A DNA stretch of 54,272 nt from an uncultured Oscillospiraceae bacterium (GCA_934464775.1 CAKSKG010000015.1:1-54272); one strand, 5' to 3'. Shown: positions 24,856 through 33,826, counted from the first letter of the stretch. Numbers and translations are program-made. The notes: generated by a model not told the origin, from the letters alone.

Positions 24856-25890
24856 ATGAAAAGTTTTTCTGAAAGCTATAAAGAAGCAGGCGTAGACGTT
24901 ACTGCCGGCTATAAAGCAGTCGAGCTTATGAAGGCTCACGTTGCAAGAACTATGACAAGCGGCGTTATGTCGGGAATAGGCGGCTTCGGCGGTCTTTTCG
25001 AGCTTGATATGACAGGCATTTCCAAGCCTGTTCTGGTTTCGGGCACAGACGGCGTCGGCACAAAGCTGAAGATCGCATTCCTTATGGACAAGCACGATAC
25101 AGTCGGAATCGACTGCGTTGCAATGTGCGTAAATGATATCATCTGCTGCGGCGCAAAGCCCCAGTTCTTCCTTGATTATATCGCAGTCGGCAAGAACTAT
25201 CCCGAAAAGATCGCAAAGATCGTATCAGGCGTTGCCGACGGCTGCGTTCAGGCAGGCTGTGCGCTTATCGGCGGCGAAACTGCCGAGATGCCCGGCTTCT
25301 ATCCCGAGGACGAGTATGACCTTGCTGGCTTCTCCGTAGGCGTTGTTGACAAGGACAAGATCCTCCGGCCCGATACTCAGAAGGCAGGAGATGTTATGAT
25401 CGGCATTAAGTCCAGCGGTGTTCATTCCAACGGCTTCTCGCTGGTAAGAAAGGTATTCTCCGTAACAGAGCAGAACCTTGCAAGACATCAGTCCGATCTG
25501 GGCTGCACACTGGGCGAGTCTCTCCTCACTCCCACAAAGATCTATGTAAAGGCTGTAATGAGCCTGCTTGATGCTGTTAAGGTAAAGTCTATCAGCCACA
25601 TCACAGGCGGCGGCTTCTATGAGAACATTCCCCGTTCTCTTCCCGACGGCATTGCCGCAAAGATCGACAGAAGCGCTGTTCAGGTTCTTCCTATCTTCGA
25701 TCTTATCGCAAAGACAGGTCATATCCCCGAGAGAGATATGTTCAATACATTCAACATGGGCGTCGGAATGTGCGTAGTTGTTGACAAGAACGATGCTGAC
25801 AAGGCTGTTGAGGCTATCAAGGCAGCAGGCGAGGACGCATATGTTCTCGGCGAGCTTGTAAACAGCGATGAGGGTGTTATCATTGCCTAA
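24856..25890 (+). CDS. purM: Phosphoribosylformylglycinamidine cyclo-ligase
   Basis: PurM closes the imidazole ring to give AIR, using ATP. The 344-residue product has the family's YKEAGVDVTAGYKAVELMK start, SGTDGVGTKLKIA, CGAKPQFFLDYIAVGK, GGETAEMPGFY, SSGVHSNGFSLVRKV, HITGGGFYENIPR and MFNTFNMGVGM motifs. AAGGAG lies about 15 bp upstream of the ATG. A 160-bp gap with a hairpin separates it from purF. Its 3' end overlaps the next small frame. Confidence 0.97.
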   Translation: MKSFSESYKEAGVDVTAGYKAVELMKAHVARTMTSGVMSGIGGFGGLFELDMTGISKPVLVSGTDGVGTKLKIAFLMDKHDTVGIDCVAMCVNDIICCGAKPQFFLDYIAVGKNYPEKIAKIVSGVADGCVQAGCALIGGETAEMPGFYPEDEYDLAGFSVGVVDKDKILRPDTQKAGDVMIGIKSSGVHSNGFSLVRKVFSVTEQNLARHQSDLGCTLGESLLTPTKIYVKAVMSLLDAVKVKSISHITGGGFYENIPRSLPDGIAAKIDRSAVQVLPIFDLIAKTGHIPERDMFNTFNMGVGMCVVVDKNDADKAVEAIKAAGEDAYVLGELVNSDEGVIIA

Positions 25891-26329
25891 GCGTAAGCAT
25901 GACAGACTGAAAAGACTGCGTACAGCCAAGGTGCTGGGAACGATATCCCTGATCTGGGCTGTATGCACCGTCAATCCGTTTCTGATAATCGCTGCGGTAT
26001 GCAGCTGGGTGGCTTGCTCGGGGCAGAAGAAAGGCTTTGCGAGAGCTGCCGAGGTATGCTATATAATAGGTGCGGTGACATCTTCGCTGCTGGCGCTTTC
26101 GATAGCGCTGCTGGGAAATGTCATTGCAATACTGGGCGGACTTGCTTCGATACTGGGCGGAACCTCTGCCCTTATCGTGGCTGCGCTGGCATTTGACGCA
26201 CTTATCGCAGGGGCGGCGGTATGCTCTCACAAGGGCATAGCCGACCTTGATATCCCCGAAAAGCCTGCTGTTGAAATGGGATTTTTCGGCGGCGAGCTGT
26301 ATGTCAATGAAAATGAAGACGATGAATGA
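25883..26329 (+). CDS. Small membrane protein inside the purine operon
   Basis: The ~148-residue protein starts at a TTG (25883) or a slightly earlier in-frame codon; GAGGG upstream of 25883 favours the TTG, and either choice overlaps the end of purM. It has a basic N-terminus (PKRKHDRLKRLR) and about four hydrophobic helices with AILGGLASILGGTSALIVAALAF in the middle. The C-terminus is acidic. I do not recognise the family. Its tight packing between purM and purN indicates co-transcription; a transport role in purine metabolism is only a guess. Confidence 0.55.
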   Translation: MPKRKHDRLKRLRTAKVLGTISLIWAVCTVNPFLIIAAVCSWVACSGQKKGFARAAEVCYIIGAVTSSLLALSIALLGNVIAILGGLASILGGTSALIVAALAFDALIAGAAVCSHKGIADLDIPEKPAVEMGFFGGELYVNENEDDE

Positions 26330-26354
26330 CACGGCTTAAAAGGAATATTTTATT

Positions 26355-26981
26355 ATGAAAAATATAGTTGTTCTGGTGTCGGGCGGCGGAACCAATTTGC
26401 AGGCGCTTATCGACGCCGAAAAAAACGGGGAGATAAAGGGCGGAAAGATAACCTGCGTTATTTCCTCAAAGGCGGACGCTTATGCTCTTGAAAGAGCGGC
26501 GAAAAACGGCATAAAGGGGATAGTTCTGCCCCGAAAGGATTATGCCGACAGCCATGAATACAGCAAAGCCATGCTTGAAACGCTGAAAGCGGAAAATGCG
26601 GACCTTGTTGTATATGCAGGCTTTATGACAATACTTGACGAAAGCGTATGCAGGGCATATCCCAACAAAATGATGAACGTTCACCCCGCACTTATCCCCT
26701 CGTTCTGCGGAAAGGGATATTACGGTCTGAAAGTTCATGAGGAGGCTCTGAAAAAGGGTGTCAAGGTCACAGGCGCAACGGTGCATTTTGTCACCGAGGA
26801 ATGCGACGGCGGCCCCATAATTCTCCAGAAGGCGGTTTATGTTGAAAACGGCGATACTCCCGAGATACTCCAGAAGAGAGTCATGGAGCAGGCTGAATGG
26901 AAGATACTTCCCAAGGCTGTTTCGCTTTTCTGCGAAGATAAGATACGTGTGGAGAACGGCAGAGCATTCATAGATGAATGA
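26355..26981 (+). CDS. purN: Phosphoribosylglycinamide formyltransferase
   Basis: PurN transfers a formyl group from 10-formyl-tetrahydrofolate to GAR. The 208-residue product begins MKNIVVLVSGGGTNLQALID (glycine-rich phosphate loop) and contains the catalytic region MNVHPALIPSFCGKGYYG and GATVHFVTEECDGGPIILQ. An AAAGGAATA site precedes the ATG. The last codons overlap the start of the next gene by 8 bp. Confidence 0.96.
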   Translation: MKNIVVLVSGGGTNLQALIDAEKNGEIKGGKITCVISSKADAYALERAAKNGIKGIVLPRKDYADSHEYSKAMLETLKAENADLVVYAGFMTILDESVCRAYPNKMMNVHPALIPSFCGKGYYGLKVHEEALKKGVKVTGATVHFVTEECDGGPIILQKAVYVENGDTPEILQKRVMEQAEWKILPKAVSLFCEDKIRVENGRAFIDE

Positions 26982-27243
26982 TATCATTCTGCTGAAGGAC
27001 CGCCCCGAGCTTTCTCCGAATATCTGCGCGGTGTATGTTGAAGAGAAATACCGGGGGCGGGGGATAGCAAAAGCTATGCTGGACAGGGCTTCGGAGGATA
27101 TGTTCCGCTGCGGGATAAAATGCGTGTATCTTATCACAGAGCATACAGGCTTTTATGAAAAATGCGGCTGGAAATTTTACGGGACAGTTGAGGAAATTGA
27201 CGGAAGTACTACAAGAATGTACTATAAAAAGTCGGAGGAATGA
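26974..27243 (+). CDS. Minimal GNAT-family N-acetyltransferase
   Basis: Only 89 residues, against about 140 or more for most GNATs. The acetyl-CoA motif A is clear (VYVEEKYRGRGIAKAMLDRA, with the RxxGxG/A loop) and motif B follows as LITEHTGFYEKCGWKF. The N-terminal beta1-alpha2 segment that usually shapes the acceptor site is missing. The start overlaps purN by 8 bp and the stop overlaps an ATG of the next frame, so translation is probably coupled. Substrate unknown; it may be a short functional form or a decayed one. Confidence 0.7.
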   Translation: MNDIILLKDRPELSPNICAVYVEEKYRGRGIAKAMLDRASEDMFRCGIKCVYLITEHTGFYEKCGWKFYGTVEEIDGSTTRMYYKKSEE

Positions 27244-27245
27244 AT

Positions 27246-27962
27246 ATGACGATAAAAAATATCGCAGAAGAGCTTAACAGCCTTGAATATCACGGCAGAG
27301 GCATCATGATCGGAAAATCGGCGGACGGAAAGAAAGCCGTTACCGCTTATTTTATCATGGGCAGAAGCGAAAACAGCCGCAACAGAGTATTTGTTGAGGA
27401 CGGCGAGGGTATCAGAACACAGGCTTTCGACCCTTCAAAAATGGTTGATCCCCACCTGATAATCTACGCTCCCGTGCGTGTTCTGGGCAGCAGGACTATC
27501 GTTACCAACGGCGATCAGACAGATACTGTCTATGAGCTTATGGAAAAGGGTCTTACCTTTGAGCAGTCCCTCCGCACCCGTGAATTTGAGGACGACGCTC
27601 CCAACTACACGCCCAGAATATCGGGCATAATCGAGCTGGAAAACGGCGGCATGAGCTATTCCATGTCAATTCTGAAAAGTGCCGACGGCGACGGTTCTTC
27701 ATGCAGAAGATATACATATTCTTACAGTGATCCTTTATGCGGTCAGGCTGCATTTATCCATACATATAAGGCAGCAGGCAATCCTCTTCCCAGCTTTGAG
27801 GGCGAGCCTAAGCTTGTGGAGCTTCCCGATACGGATATAGATTCGCTGACAAAGCTTATCTGGGAGAACCTCAATGCAGACAATAAGGTATCCCTTTTTG
27901 TAAGATATATTGATCTTGAATCGGGCAAATACGAAAGCAGGATCGTTAACAAGAATAAGTAA
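27246..27962 (+). CDS. IMP cyclohydrolase, PurO-like
   Basis: The 238-residue product (MTIKNIAEELNSLEYHGRG) resembles the archaeal-type IMP cyclohydrolase family, which closes FAICAR to IMP. Recognisable segments are AYFIMGRSENSRNRVF, NGDQTDTVYE, FEDDAPNYTPRISG and TYSYSDPLCGQAAFIHTYKA. The ATG at 27246 is favoured because GGAGG lies seven bases upstream, whereas the ATG at 27240 abuts it. It sits directly before a stand-alone AICAR transformylase, so together the two genes replace bifunctional PurH. Confidence 0.85.
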   Translation: MTIKNIAEELNSLEYHGRGIMIGKSADGKKAVTAYFIMGRSENSRNRVFVEDGEGIRTQAFDPSKMVDPHLIIYAPVRVLGSRTIVTNGDQTDTVYELMEKGLTFEQSLRTREFEDDAPNYTPRISGIIELENGGMSYSMSILKSADGDGSSCRRYTYSYSDPLCGQAAFIHTYKAAGNPLPSFEGEPKLVELPDTDIDSLTKLIWENLNADNKVSLFVRYIDLESGKYESRIVNKNK

Positions 27963-28012
27963 TTATCATACTGTTATTTGGGATAATCAATTGAAAGGTA
28001 AGGTATCACTCT

Positions 28013-29191
28013 ATGAATGAAATGCAGTTAAAGTACGGCTGTAACCCCAATCAGAAGCCTTCAAGAATTTATATGGCAGACGGCTCCGAGCTTCCTATCG
28101 AGGTGCTCAACGGCAAGCCCGGATATATCAATCTTCTGGACGCATTCAACGGCTGGCAGCTGGTAAGCGAGCTGAAAAAGGCAACGGGAATGTGCGCCGC
28201 TACTTCCTTTAAGCACGTTTCTCCCGCAGGTGCAGCAGTAGGCGCACCTCTTTCCGATACACTGAAAAAGATCTACTGGGTCGATGATCTGGAGCTTTCC
28301 CCTCTGGCGTGCGCATATGCAAGAGCAAGAGGTGCGGACAGAATGTCTTCCTACGGTGACTTTATCGCTCTTTCCGATGTCTGCGACGTTCCCACGGCAA
28401 AGATGATCCAGCGTGAGGTATCCGACGGCGTTATTGCTCCCGGCTACACAGACGAGGCTCTTGAGATACTCAAGTCCAAGAGAAAGGGCACATATAATAT
28501 CATCAAGATAGATGAGAGCTACAAGCCTGCTCCTATTGAAACAAAGCAGGTATACGGTGTTACATTCGAGCAGGGAAGAAACGAGCTTCCTATCGACAAT
28601 GCTCTCCTTGAAAACATCGTTACAAACAACAAGGATATCCCCGATGACAAGAAGCGTGATCTTCTTATCTCCCTTATCGTTCTGAAATATACACAGTCCA
28701 ACAGCGTATGCTATGTAAAGGACGGTCAGGCTATTGGTATCGGTGCAGGTCAGCAGTCAAGAATACACTGCACACGTCTTGCAGGCCAGAAGGCTGACAA
28801 CTGGTGGCTCAGACAGTCTCCCAAGGTTCTCGGACTTGAATTTGTTGACGGCATCAGACGTGCCGACAGAGACAATGCTATCGACGTTTATATGTCTCCC
28901 GATGAGTACATGGACGTTCTGGCAGACGGCGCATGGCAGAATATATTCAAGGTTAAGCCCGAGGTATTCACTGCCGAGGAAAAGAGAGCATGGCTGGACA
29001 GCAACACAGGCGTATGCCTCGGCTCCGATGCATTCTTCCCCTTCGGCGACAACATTGAGCGTGCTCACAAGAGCGGCGTTGAATATATCGCTCAGCCCGG
29101 CGGCTCTATCCGTGACGATAATGTTATCGACACCTGCAACAAGTACAATATTGCAATGGCATTTACAGGCATAAGACTTTTCCACCACTGA
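28013..29191 (+). CDS. Stand-alone AICAR transformylase (PurH-like without IMP cyclohydrolase domain)
   Basis: The 392-residue protein corresponds to only the AICAR formyltransferase half of PurH. Markers are MQLKYGCNPNQKPSR at the start, the catalytic SFKHVSPAGAA, QSNSVCYVKDGQAIGIGAGQQSRIHCTRLAG, SDAFFPFGDNIERA and the C-terminal AMAFTGIRLFHH. It has no N-terminal MGS-like cyclohydrolase domain; that activity is expected from the PurO-like gene just upstream. It formylates AICAR using 10-formyl-tetrahydrofolate. Confidence 0.92.
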   Translation: MNEMQLKYGCNPNQKPSRIYMADGSELPIEVLNGKPGYINLLDAFNGWQLVSELKKATGMCAATSFKHVSPAGAAVGAPLSDTLKKIYWVDDLELSPLACAYARARGADRMSSYGDFIALSDVCDVPTAKMIQREVSDGVIAPGYTDEALEILKSKRKGTYNIIKIDESYKPAPIETKQVYGVTFEQGRNELPIDNALLENIVTNNKDIPDDKKRDLLISLIVLKYTQSNSVCYVKDGQAIGIGAGQQSRIHCTRLAGQKADNWWLRQSPKVLGLEFVDGIRRADRDNAIDVYMSPDEYMDVLADGAWQNIFKVKPEVFTAEEKRAWLDSNTGVCLGSDAFFPFGDNIERAHKSGVEYIAQPGGSIRDDNVIDTCNKYNIAMAFTGIRLFHH

Positions 29192-29221
29192 TAAAACTAT
29201 AATATAAGGACATTTGATCTT

Positions 29222-30016
29222 ATGAAGAAAAATATTATTGCGGCAGTGATGATATCGTCGCTGCTGCTGACAGCCTGCGGTGAAGTGACAGGCGATACTG
29301 CCGAAACTTCCGCTGCGGAGCAGACTTCGGAAACAACATCGGCAGCAGCCGAGACGGAAACTTCGGCGGAGGAGACTTCCGAAACCACAGAGGAGACCAC
29401 CGAATCCGAAACGGAGAAAGTGACCGAATCGGAAGCTCCCGATGAAACGGAAGCCGATGAATCCGATTCCGAAAGCGCAGACGGCGAAAAGACCTATGAG
29501 GGCGATATCTACACTCTTAAATATGACGAATCAAAGTGGATGAGCGCCATTGATTACATGGATATGGAGGCAGTGGGTCAGGAGGTTGCCGATACTATCG
29601 GCTCCGACAGATTTTCAAGCGATGATATTGCGGCAATGTACAGCGGCGTGTTTATCTGCCTTGATGATCCGCAGGTAAGCTTTAACATGGTGCTTCAGGA
29701 TTTCGGCTACGATCTTCTGGAAATGGGCGTGGACCTTGATATGCTGGAGCAGGCGACTGCAAGCCAGTATGCGCAGGTCGAATCCTATCGTTTTGTCGGC
29801 AGTGAAATGACCTCTGTTAACGGACGTGACGCAGTGCGCCTTGAAGTTGAGTCCGATCTTGAGGACGGTACAGTAATGAAAGGCACGCAGTTTGCGTTTA
29901 TCATCGGCAGCTATGAAGCGGTTATTTCCTATACGGCTGCTTCCGACAAGTATGACACATATTATCCCGAATTTGAAAAAGTTCTGAACACTCTTGAATT
30001 TACTTCCGCTGAATAA
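29222..30016 (+). CDS. Lipoprotein with acidic Thr/Ser/Glu-rich linker
   Basis: The 264-residue product has a signal peptide with lipobox LTAC (lipidated Cys at residue 19). A ~70-residue low-complexity linker rich in Glu, Thr and Ser follows, then a C-terminal domain from about 95 (YEGDIYTLKYDESKW ... VISYTAASDKYDTYYPEFEKVLNTLEF). The last part resembles the small PsbP-like folds seen in Firmicute lipoproteins, but I cannot assign the family firmly. It is anchored outside the membrane. Its place inside the purine operon, between AICAR transformylase and purD, is unexplained. Confidence 0.65.
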   Translation: MKKNIIAAVMISSLLLTACGEVTGDTAETSAAEQTSETTSAAAETETSAEETSETTEETTESETEKVTESEAPDETEADESDSESADGEKTYEGDIYTLKYDESKWMSAIDYMDMEAVGQEVADTIGSDRFSSDDIAAMYSGVFICLDDPQVSFNMVLQDFGYDLLEMGVDLDMLEQATASQYAQVESYRFVGSEMTSVNGRDAVRLEVESDLEDGTVMKGTQFAFIIGSYEAVISYTAASDKYDTYYPEFEKVLNTLEFTSAE

Positions 30017-30056
30017 GGCATAATAATTTTATTATGCAGCAACAGGAGGAACGATC

Positions 30057-30737
30057 ATGTATATTGATTGGACTTATCTTATTCTTATTCCCGCCATTAT
30101 TTTCAGCCTTGCGGCGCAGATGATGGTAAAAAGCGCATTTTCCAAGTACAGCGAAAAGCTTACTTCCCGCAGGATCACGGGAGCCGACGCCGCACGTCAG
30201 ATACTGGACAGCAGCGGACTTTACGGAGTGCGCATTGAGCGCATTTCTGGTGAGCTTACCGATCATTACGATCCCAAGGCGAACGTTATCCGCCTTTCCG
30301 ACAGCGTGTATGATTCTACATCGGTGGCGGCGGTGGGCGTTGCGGCTCATGAAACGGGTCATGCGATACAGTATGCACAGGGATATGCGCCCATAAATAT
30401 CAGAAGTGCGATAATTCCCATAACGCAGATAGGCTCGCAGCTTGCTGTTCCTATCGTTGTTCTGGGACTGATATTCTCGTGGGGCGTGCTTGTTGATGTG
30501 GGAATACTGCTTTACTGCGCAGTTGTGCTTTTTCAGGCAGTTACGCTTCCCGTTGAGTTCAATGCCAGCGGAAGAGCGCTGAAAATCCTCCGAGAATCCT
30601 ATATACTTGATGAAGATGAGCTTACGGGCGCAAAGAAAGTGCTTACGGCAGCGGCGCTCACATATGTGGCTGCGCTTGTTTCCGCACTTTTCAGCCTTGC
30701 ACGTCTGCTTTTCCTCAGAAACAACAGAAGAAGATAA
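30057..30737 (+). CDS. Membrane zinc metallopeptidase (YugP family)
   Basis: The 226-residue protein has an N-terminal helix, the zinc-binding HETGH motif (VAAHETGHAIQYAQG, about residues 99-113) and three further helices. TLPVEFNASGRALKIL holds the probable third zinc ligand (Glu). This is the pattern of the YugP/neutral zinc metallopeptidase family. Physiological substrates are unknown to me. A GGAGGA site precedes the ATG. It lies between the lipoprotein gene and purD; a short AT-rich hairpin occupies the 40-bp gap before it. Confidence 0.85.
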   Translation: MYIDWTYLILIPAIIFSLAAQMMVKSAFSKYSEKLTSRRITGADAARQILDSSGLYGVRIERISGELTDHYDPKANVIRLSDSVYDSTSVAAVGVAAHETGHAIQYAQGYAPINIRSAIIPITQIGSQLAVPIVVLGLIFSWGVLVDVGILLYCAVVLFQAVTLPVEFNASGRALKILRESYILDEDELTGAKKVLTAAALTYVAALVSALFSLARLLFLRNNRRR

Positions 30738-30764
30738 TTTATAATTATTAAAGGAATGATCTAA

Positions 30765-32045
30765 ATGAAGATACTGGTAGTTGGCGGCGGCGGCCGTGAG
30801 CACGCAATAATCATGAAGCTTGCCGAGAGCAAGCGCACTGAAAAGCTTTACTGCACACCCGGAAACGGCGGAATTTCACGCTATGCGGAATGCTTTGACG
30901 TTGCAGCCACCGATATCGACGGCGTTGTAAAGCTTGCAAAGCAGCTGGCTGTTGATATGGTAGTGGTAGCTCCCGATGATCCGCTGGTGCTGGGAATGGT
31001 GGACGCTCTCAATGCGGAGGGCTTCATGACTTTCGGTCCCGACAAGGCAGCGGCTATAATCGAGGGCAGCAAGGTTTTCTCCAAGGAGCTTATGAAGAAG
31101 TACAATATCCCCACAGCAGGATATGAAACTTTCAGCGACAGTGAAAGCGCTATCGCATATTTAAAGCAGCAGAACAGCTATCCCGCAGTTATCAAGGCAG
31201 ATGGTCTTGCACTGGGCAAGGGCGTAATTATCGCCGCAAATGAGGAAGAGGCTGTTGCAGCGGTAAAGTCCATGATCGACGGAAAGCAGTTCGGCGAGAG
31301 CAGCTCGACTGTTGTTATCGAGGAATTTCTTACAGGCCCCGAGATCTCCGTTCTCTCCTTTACAGACGGAAATGTTGTTGTTCCCATGGTTTCTTCAATG
31401 GACCACAAGCGTGCGCTTGACGGCGACAAGGGCTTGAACACAGGCGGAATGGGCACTGTTGCTCCCAATCCTTTCTATACGGAAGCCGTTGCAAAGGAAT
31501 GCATGGAGAACATTTTCCTCCCCACGATCAAGGCTATGAAAGCCGAGGGCAGAACATTTAAGGGCTGTCTGTATTTCGGACTTATGGCAACACCCAAGGG
31601 CGTTAAGGTAATCGAGTACAACTGCCGCTTCGGCGATCCCGAAACTCAGGTTGTACTTCCTCTGCTGGACACAGATCTTGTTGATATTTTCGAGGCTGTT
31701 TACAAGGGAACTCTTGCCAATATCGACATCAAGTGGAAGAAAGAATACTGCACCTGCGTTGTAATGGCAAGCGGCGGATATCCCCAGTCCTATCCCAAGG
31801 GACTTGAAATGCACGGCATGGACGACAAGGGTCAGGTAGAGGGCGCTTTCGTTTATCATGCAGGCACAAAGTATGCCGACGGAAAGTTTTATACCAACGG
31901 CGGCCGTGTGCTGGGCGTTACCGCAACAGGCGATACTCTTCAGGGCGCACTTGACAAGTCCTATGCGGCTGTTGAGAAGATAAGCTTTGAGAATGCACAT
32001 TACCGTCATGATATCGGTCAGCGTGCGCTTTCCGCTCTGAAATAA
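30765..32045 (+). CDS. purD: Phosphoribosylamine-glycine ligase
   Basis: PurD makes GAR from phosphoribosylamine, glycine and ATP. The 426-residue product starts MKILVVGGGGREHAIIMKL and has the ATP-grasp motifs PAVIKADGLALGKGVIIA, EEFLTGPEISVLSFTDG, MDHKRALDGDKGLNTGGMGTVAP and VIEYNCRFGDPETQVVLPLL. AAAGGAA precedes the ATG. It ends the operon; a strong terminator follows 19 bp downstream. Confidence 0.97.
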   Translation: MKILVVGGGGREHAIIMKLAESKRTEKLYCTPGNGGISRYAECFDVAATDIDGVVKLAKQLAVDMVVVAPDDPLVLGMVDALNAEGFMTFGPDKAAAIIEGSKVFSKELMKKYNIPTAGYETFSDSESAIAYLKQQNSYPAVIKADGLALGKGVIIAANEEEAVAAVKSMIDGKQFGESSSTVVIEEFLTGPEISVLSFTDGNVVVPMVSSMDHKRALDGDKGLNTGGMGTVAPNPFYTEAVAKECMENIFLPTIKAMKAEGRTFKGCLYFGLMATPKGVKVIEYNCRFGDPETQVVLPLLDTDLVDIFEAVYKGTLANIDIKWKKEYCTCVVMASGGYPQSYPKGLEMHGMDDKGQVEGAFVYHAGTKYADGKFYTNGGRVLGVTATGDTLQGALDKSYAAVEKISFENAHYRHDIGQRALSALK

Positions 32046-32063
32046 TAATTACATATAAAATAT

Positions 32064-32099
32064 TGCCGCATATCCGTATTGTGGATATGCGGCATTTTT
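32064..32099 (+). terminator. Purine operon terminator
   Basis: Near-perfect 12-bp stem (TGCCGCATATCC / GGATATGCGGCA) with a 7-nt loop followed by five T. Confidence 0.9.
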
Positions 32100-32111
32100 G
32101 CAGGTGATAGT

Positions 32112-32486
32112 ATGAACAGAAAGCAGCTTTTTGAGCTGTTTGCGGAGCATTTCGGCGGCGTGCCCGATTATCCGTGGGAAGAACCCTCCGATGCGGCGGT
32201 GTTCCGTCATTCGGACAACAGAAAATGGTATGCGCTGGTGATGAATATTCCGTCGGAAAAGCTTGGTATTCAAGGAAATGGAAATATTGACATCGTGAAT
32301 TTTAAGTGCGATCCTGCCGTGAAAGGCTCATATCTTGCGCTGGACGGATTTTATACGGCGTATCACATGAACAAAACTCATTGGATAACCGCAGATATTG
32401 CCGCCGCAGCCGATGAGGATATTTTATCCGCAGCGGAGCTTAGCTATGCTCTTACAATGAAAAAGCAGAAGCCGAAAAAGAAATAA
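32112..32486 (+). CDS. MmcQ/YjbR family protein
   Basis: The 124-residue protein begins MNRKQLFELFAEHFGG and fits the YjbR fold: SDNRKWYALVMNI, then NFKCDPAVKGSYLAL and the YHMNKTHWITADI segment. The C-terminus is Lys-rich. YjbR proteins are often called DNA-binding, but their role is not settled. The start at 32112 sits only 13 bp after the purine terminator's T-run, and AGGTG in that space serves as ribosome site. It may be expressed by read-through or from a promoter within purD. A terminator follows. Confidence 0.82.
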   Translation: MNRKQLFELFAEHFGGVPDYPWEEPSDAAVFRHSDNRKWYALVMNIPSEKLGIQGNGNIDIVNFKCDPAVKGSYLALDGFYTAYHMNKTHWITADIAAAADEDILSAAELSYALTMKKQKPKKK

Positions 32487-32492
32487 TAAAAT

Positions 32493-32530
32493 GAAAATGC
32501 TTCGCCCAAAGAAGAGGACGAAGCATTTTC
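32493..32530. terminator. Terminator between convergent yjbR-like gene and dapL
   Basis: GAAAATGCTTCG and CGAAGCATTTTC form a perfect 12-bp stem with a 14-nt loop; short A/T runs flank both sides. Confidence 0.8.
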
Positions 32531-32585
32531 ATTTGTGAAAAAAGTTTAAAAGTTAAACAGCAAAGCCGTATAACACATATTGAAA

Positions 32586-33788
32586 TTATTTCAGAAGCGA
32601 TTTGAGTCTTTCCATAGCCTCGGCAGTGTTTTCGTTAGTGTTGAATGATGTGAGTCTGAACCAGCCCTCGCCGTTCTTTCCGAAGCCCTGACCCGGTGTG
32701 CCGACTACCTGTATCTCATTCAGCAGATAATCGAAGAAAGTCCAGCTGTCCATGTTGTTGGGGCACTTGAGCCAAATGTATGGGGAGTTCACTCCGCCTG
32801 TGTACTTGATGCCAAGCTCGTCCAAAGCATCGCCGATGATCTTTGCATTCTTCTGATAATATGCGATGTTTGCCTTTGTCTGCTTCTGACCCTCTTCGGT
32901 GAATACAGCGGCAGCTGCGCACTGAACGGGATAGGATACACCGTTGAACTTGCTGCCCTGTCTGCGTCCCCAAAGCTGGGAGATGCTTACCTCTGTTCCG
33001 TCGGAGGCGGTCATAACAAGCTCATCGGGGATAACGGTATAGCCGCAGCGTGTGCCTGTGAAGCCTGCGGTCTTTGAAAGTGAGCACATTTCGATAGCGC
33101 ACTTTCTTGCGCCCTCAATTGCAAAAATGCTTCTGGGGACATTTTCACCTGTGATAAATGCTTCATATGCGCTGTCGTAAATTATCACAGCGTTGTTTTC
33201 AATGGCATAGTCCACCCATTCTTTCAGCTGATCCTTGGTGTAGACCGAGCCTGTGGGATTGTTGGGGGAGCAGAGATAGATTATATCCGCATGAACGGAC
33301 TTGTCGGGCATTGCCGCAAAGCCGTTTTCCTCGTTGGAATCGGCATAAATGATCTTTCTGCCGCTCATGATATTTGTATCAACGTAAACGGGATATGCTG
33401 GATCGGTGATAAGCACCGTATTGTCCGCACCGAAAATATCCGTGATGTTGCCGCAGTCAGCCTTTGCACCGTCGTTGATCCTTATTTCCGAGGGAGCAAC
33501 CTCAACGCCGAAGCTCTTGTAATAGCCGGAAACGGCTTCACGGAGAAAATCATAGCCTGCGCCGCTGTCCTCATAGCCTCTGAATGTTTCCTTGACGCCC
33601 ATTTCGTCGGCGCCCTTTTTCATTGCCGCAACAACAACGGGAGCAAGGGGGAGAGTAACATCGCCGATGCCCATTCTGATGATATTTTTATCGGGGTGAG
33701 CGGCTGTGTAGGCTTTCAGTCTCTTTGCAATTTCAATAAAAAGATAGTTCTTTTGCAGGTTGAGAAAATTTTCATTTATCTGTGCCAT
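32586..33788 (-). CDS. dapL: LL-diaminopimelate aminotransferase
   Basis: DapL converts tetrahydrodipicolinate directly to LL-diaminopimelate using glutamate and PLP, bypassing the succinylase or acetylase steps. The 400-residue product starts MAQINENFLNLQKNYLFIEIAKR and shows IRMGIGDVTLPL, FRGYEDSGAGYDFLREA, SPNNPTGSV and the PLP-lysine segment SLSKTAGFTGTRCGY. AAAGGAAG precedes the ATG. It is the last gene of a minus-strand operon with dapF and an ANTAR regulator and lies 38 bp after dapF. Confidence 0.96.
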   Translation of the reverse strand: MAQINENFLNLQKNYLFIEIAKRLKAYTAAHPDKNIIRMGIGDVTLPLAPVVVAAMKKGADEMGVKETFRGYEDSGAGYDFLREAVSGYYKSFGVEVAPSEIRINDGAKADCGNITDIFGADNTVLITDPAYPVYVDTNIMSGRKIIYADSNEENGFAAMPDKSVHADIIYLCSPNNPTGSVYTKDQLKEWVDYAIENNAVIIYDSAYEAFITGENVPRSIFAIEGARKCAIEMCSLSKTAGFTGTRCGYTVIPDELVMTASDGTEVSISQLWGRRQGSKFNGVSYPVQCAAAAVFTEEGQKQTKANIAYYQKNAKIIGDALDELGIKYTGGVNSPYIWLKCPNNMDSWTFFDYLLNEIQVVGTPGQGFGKNGEGWFRLTSFNTNENTAEAMERLKSLLK

Positions 33789-33826
33789 TTGGATTACTTC
33801 CTTTCGATCATTTAGAACATTTCTTA

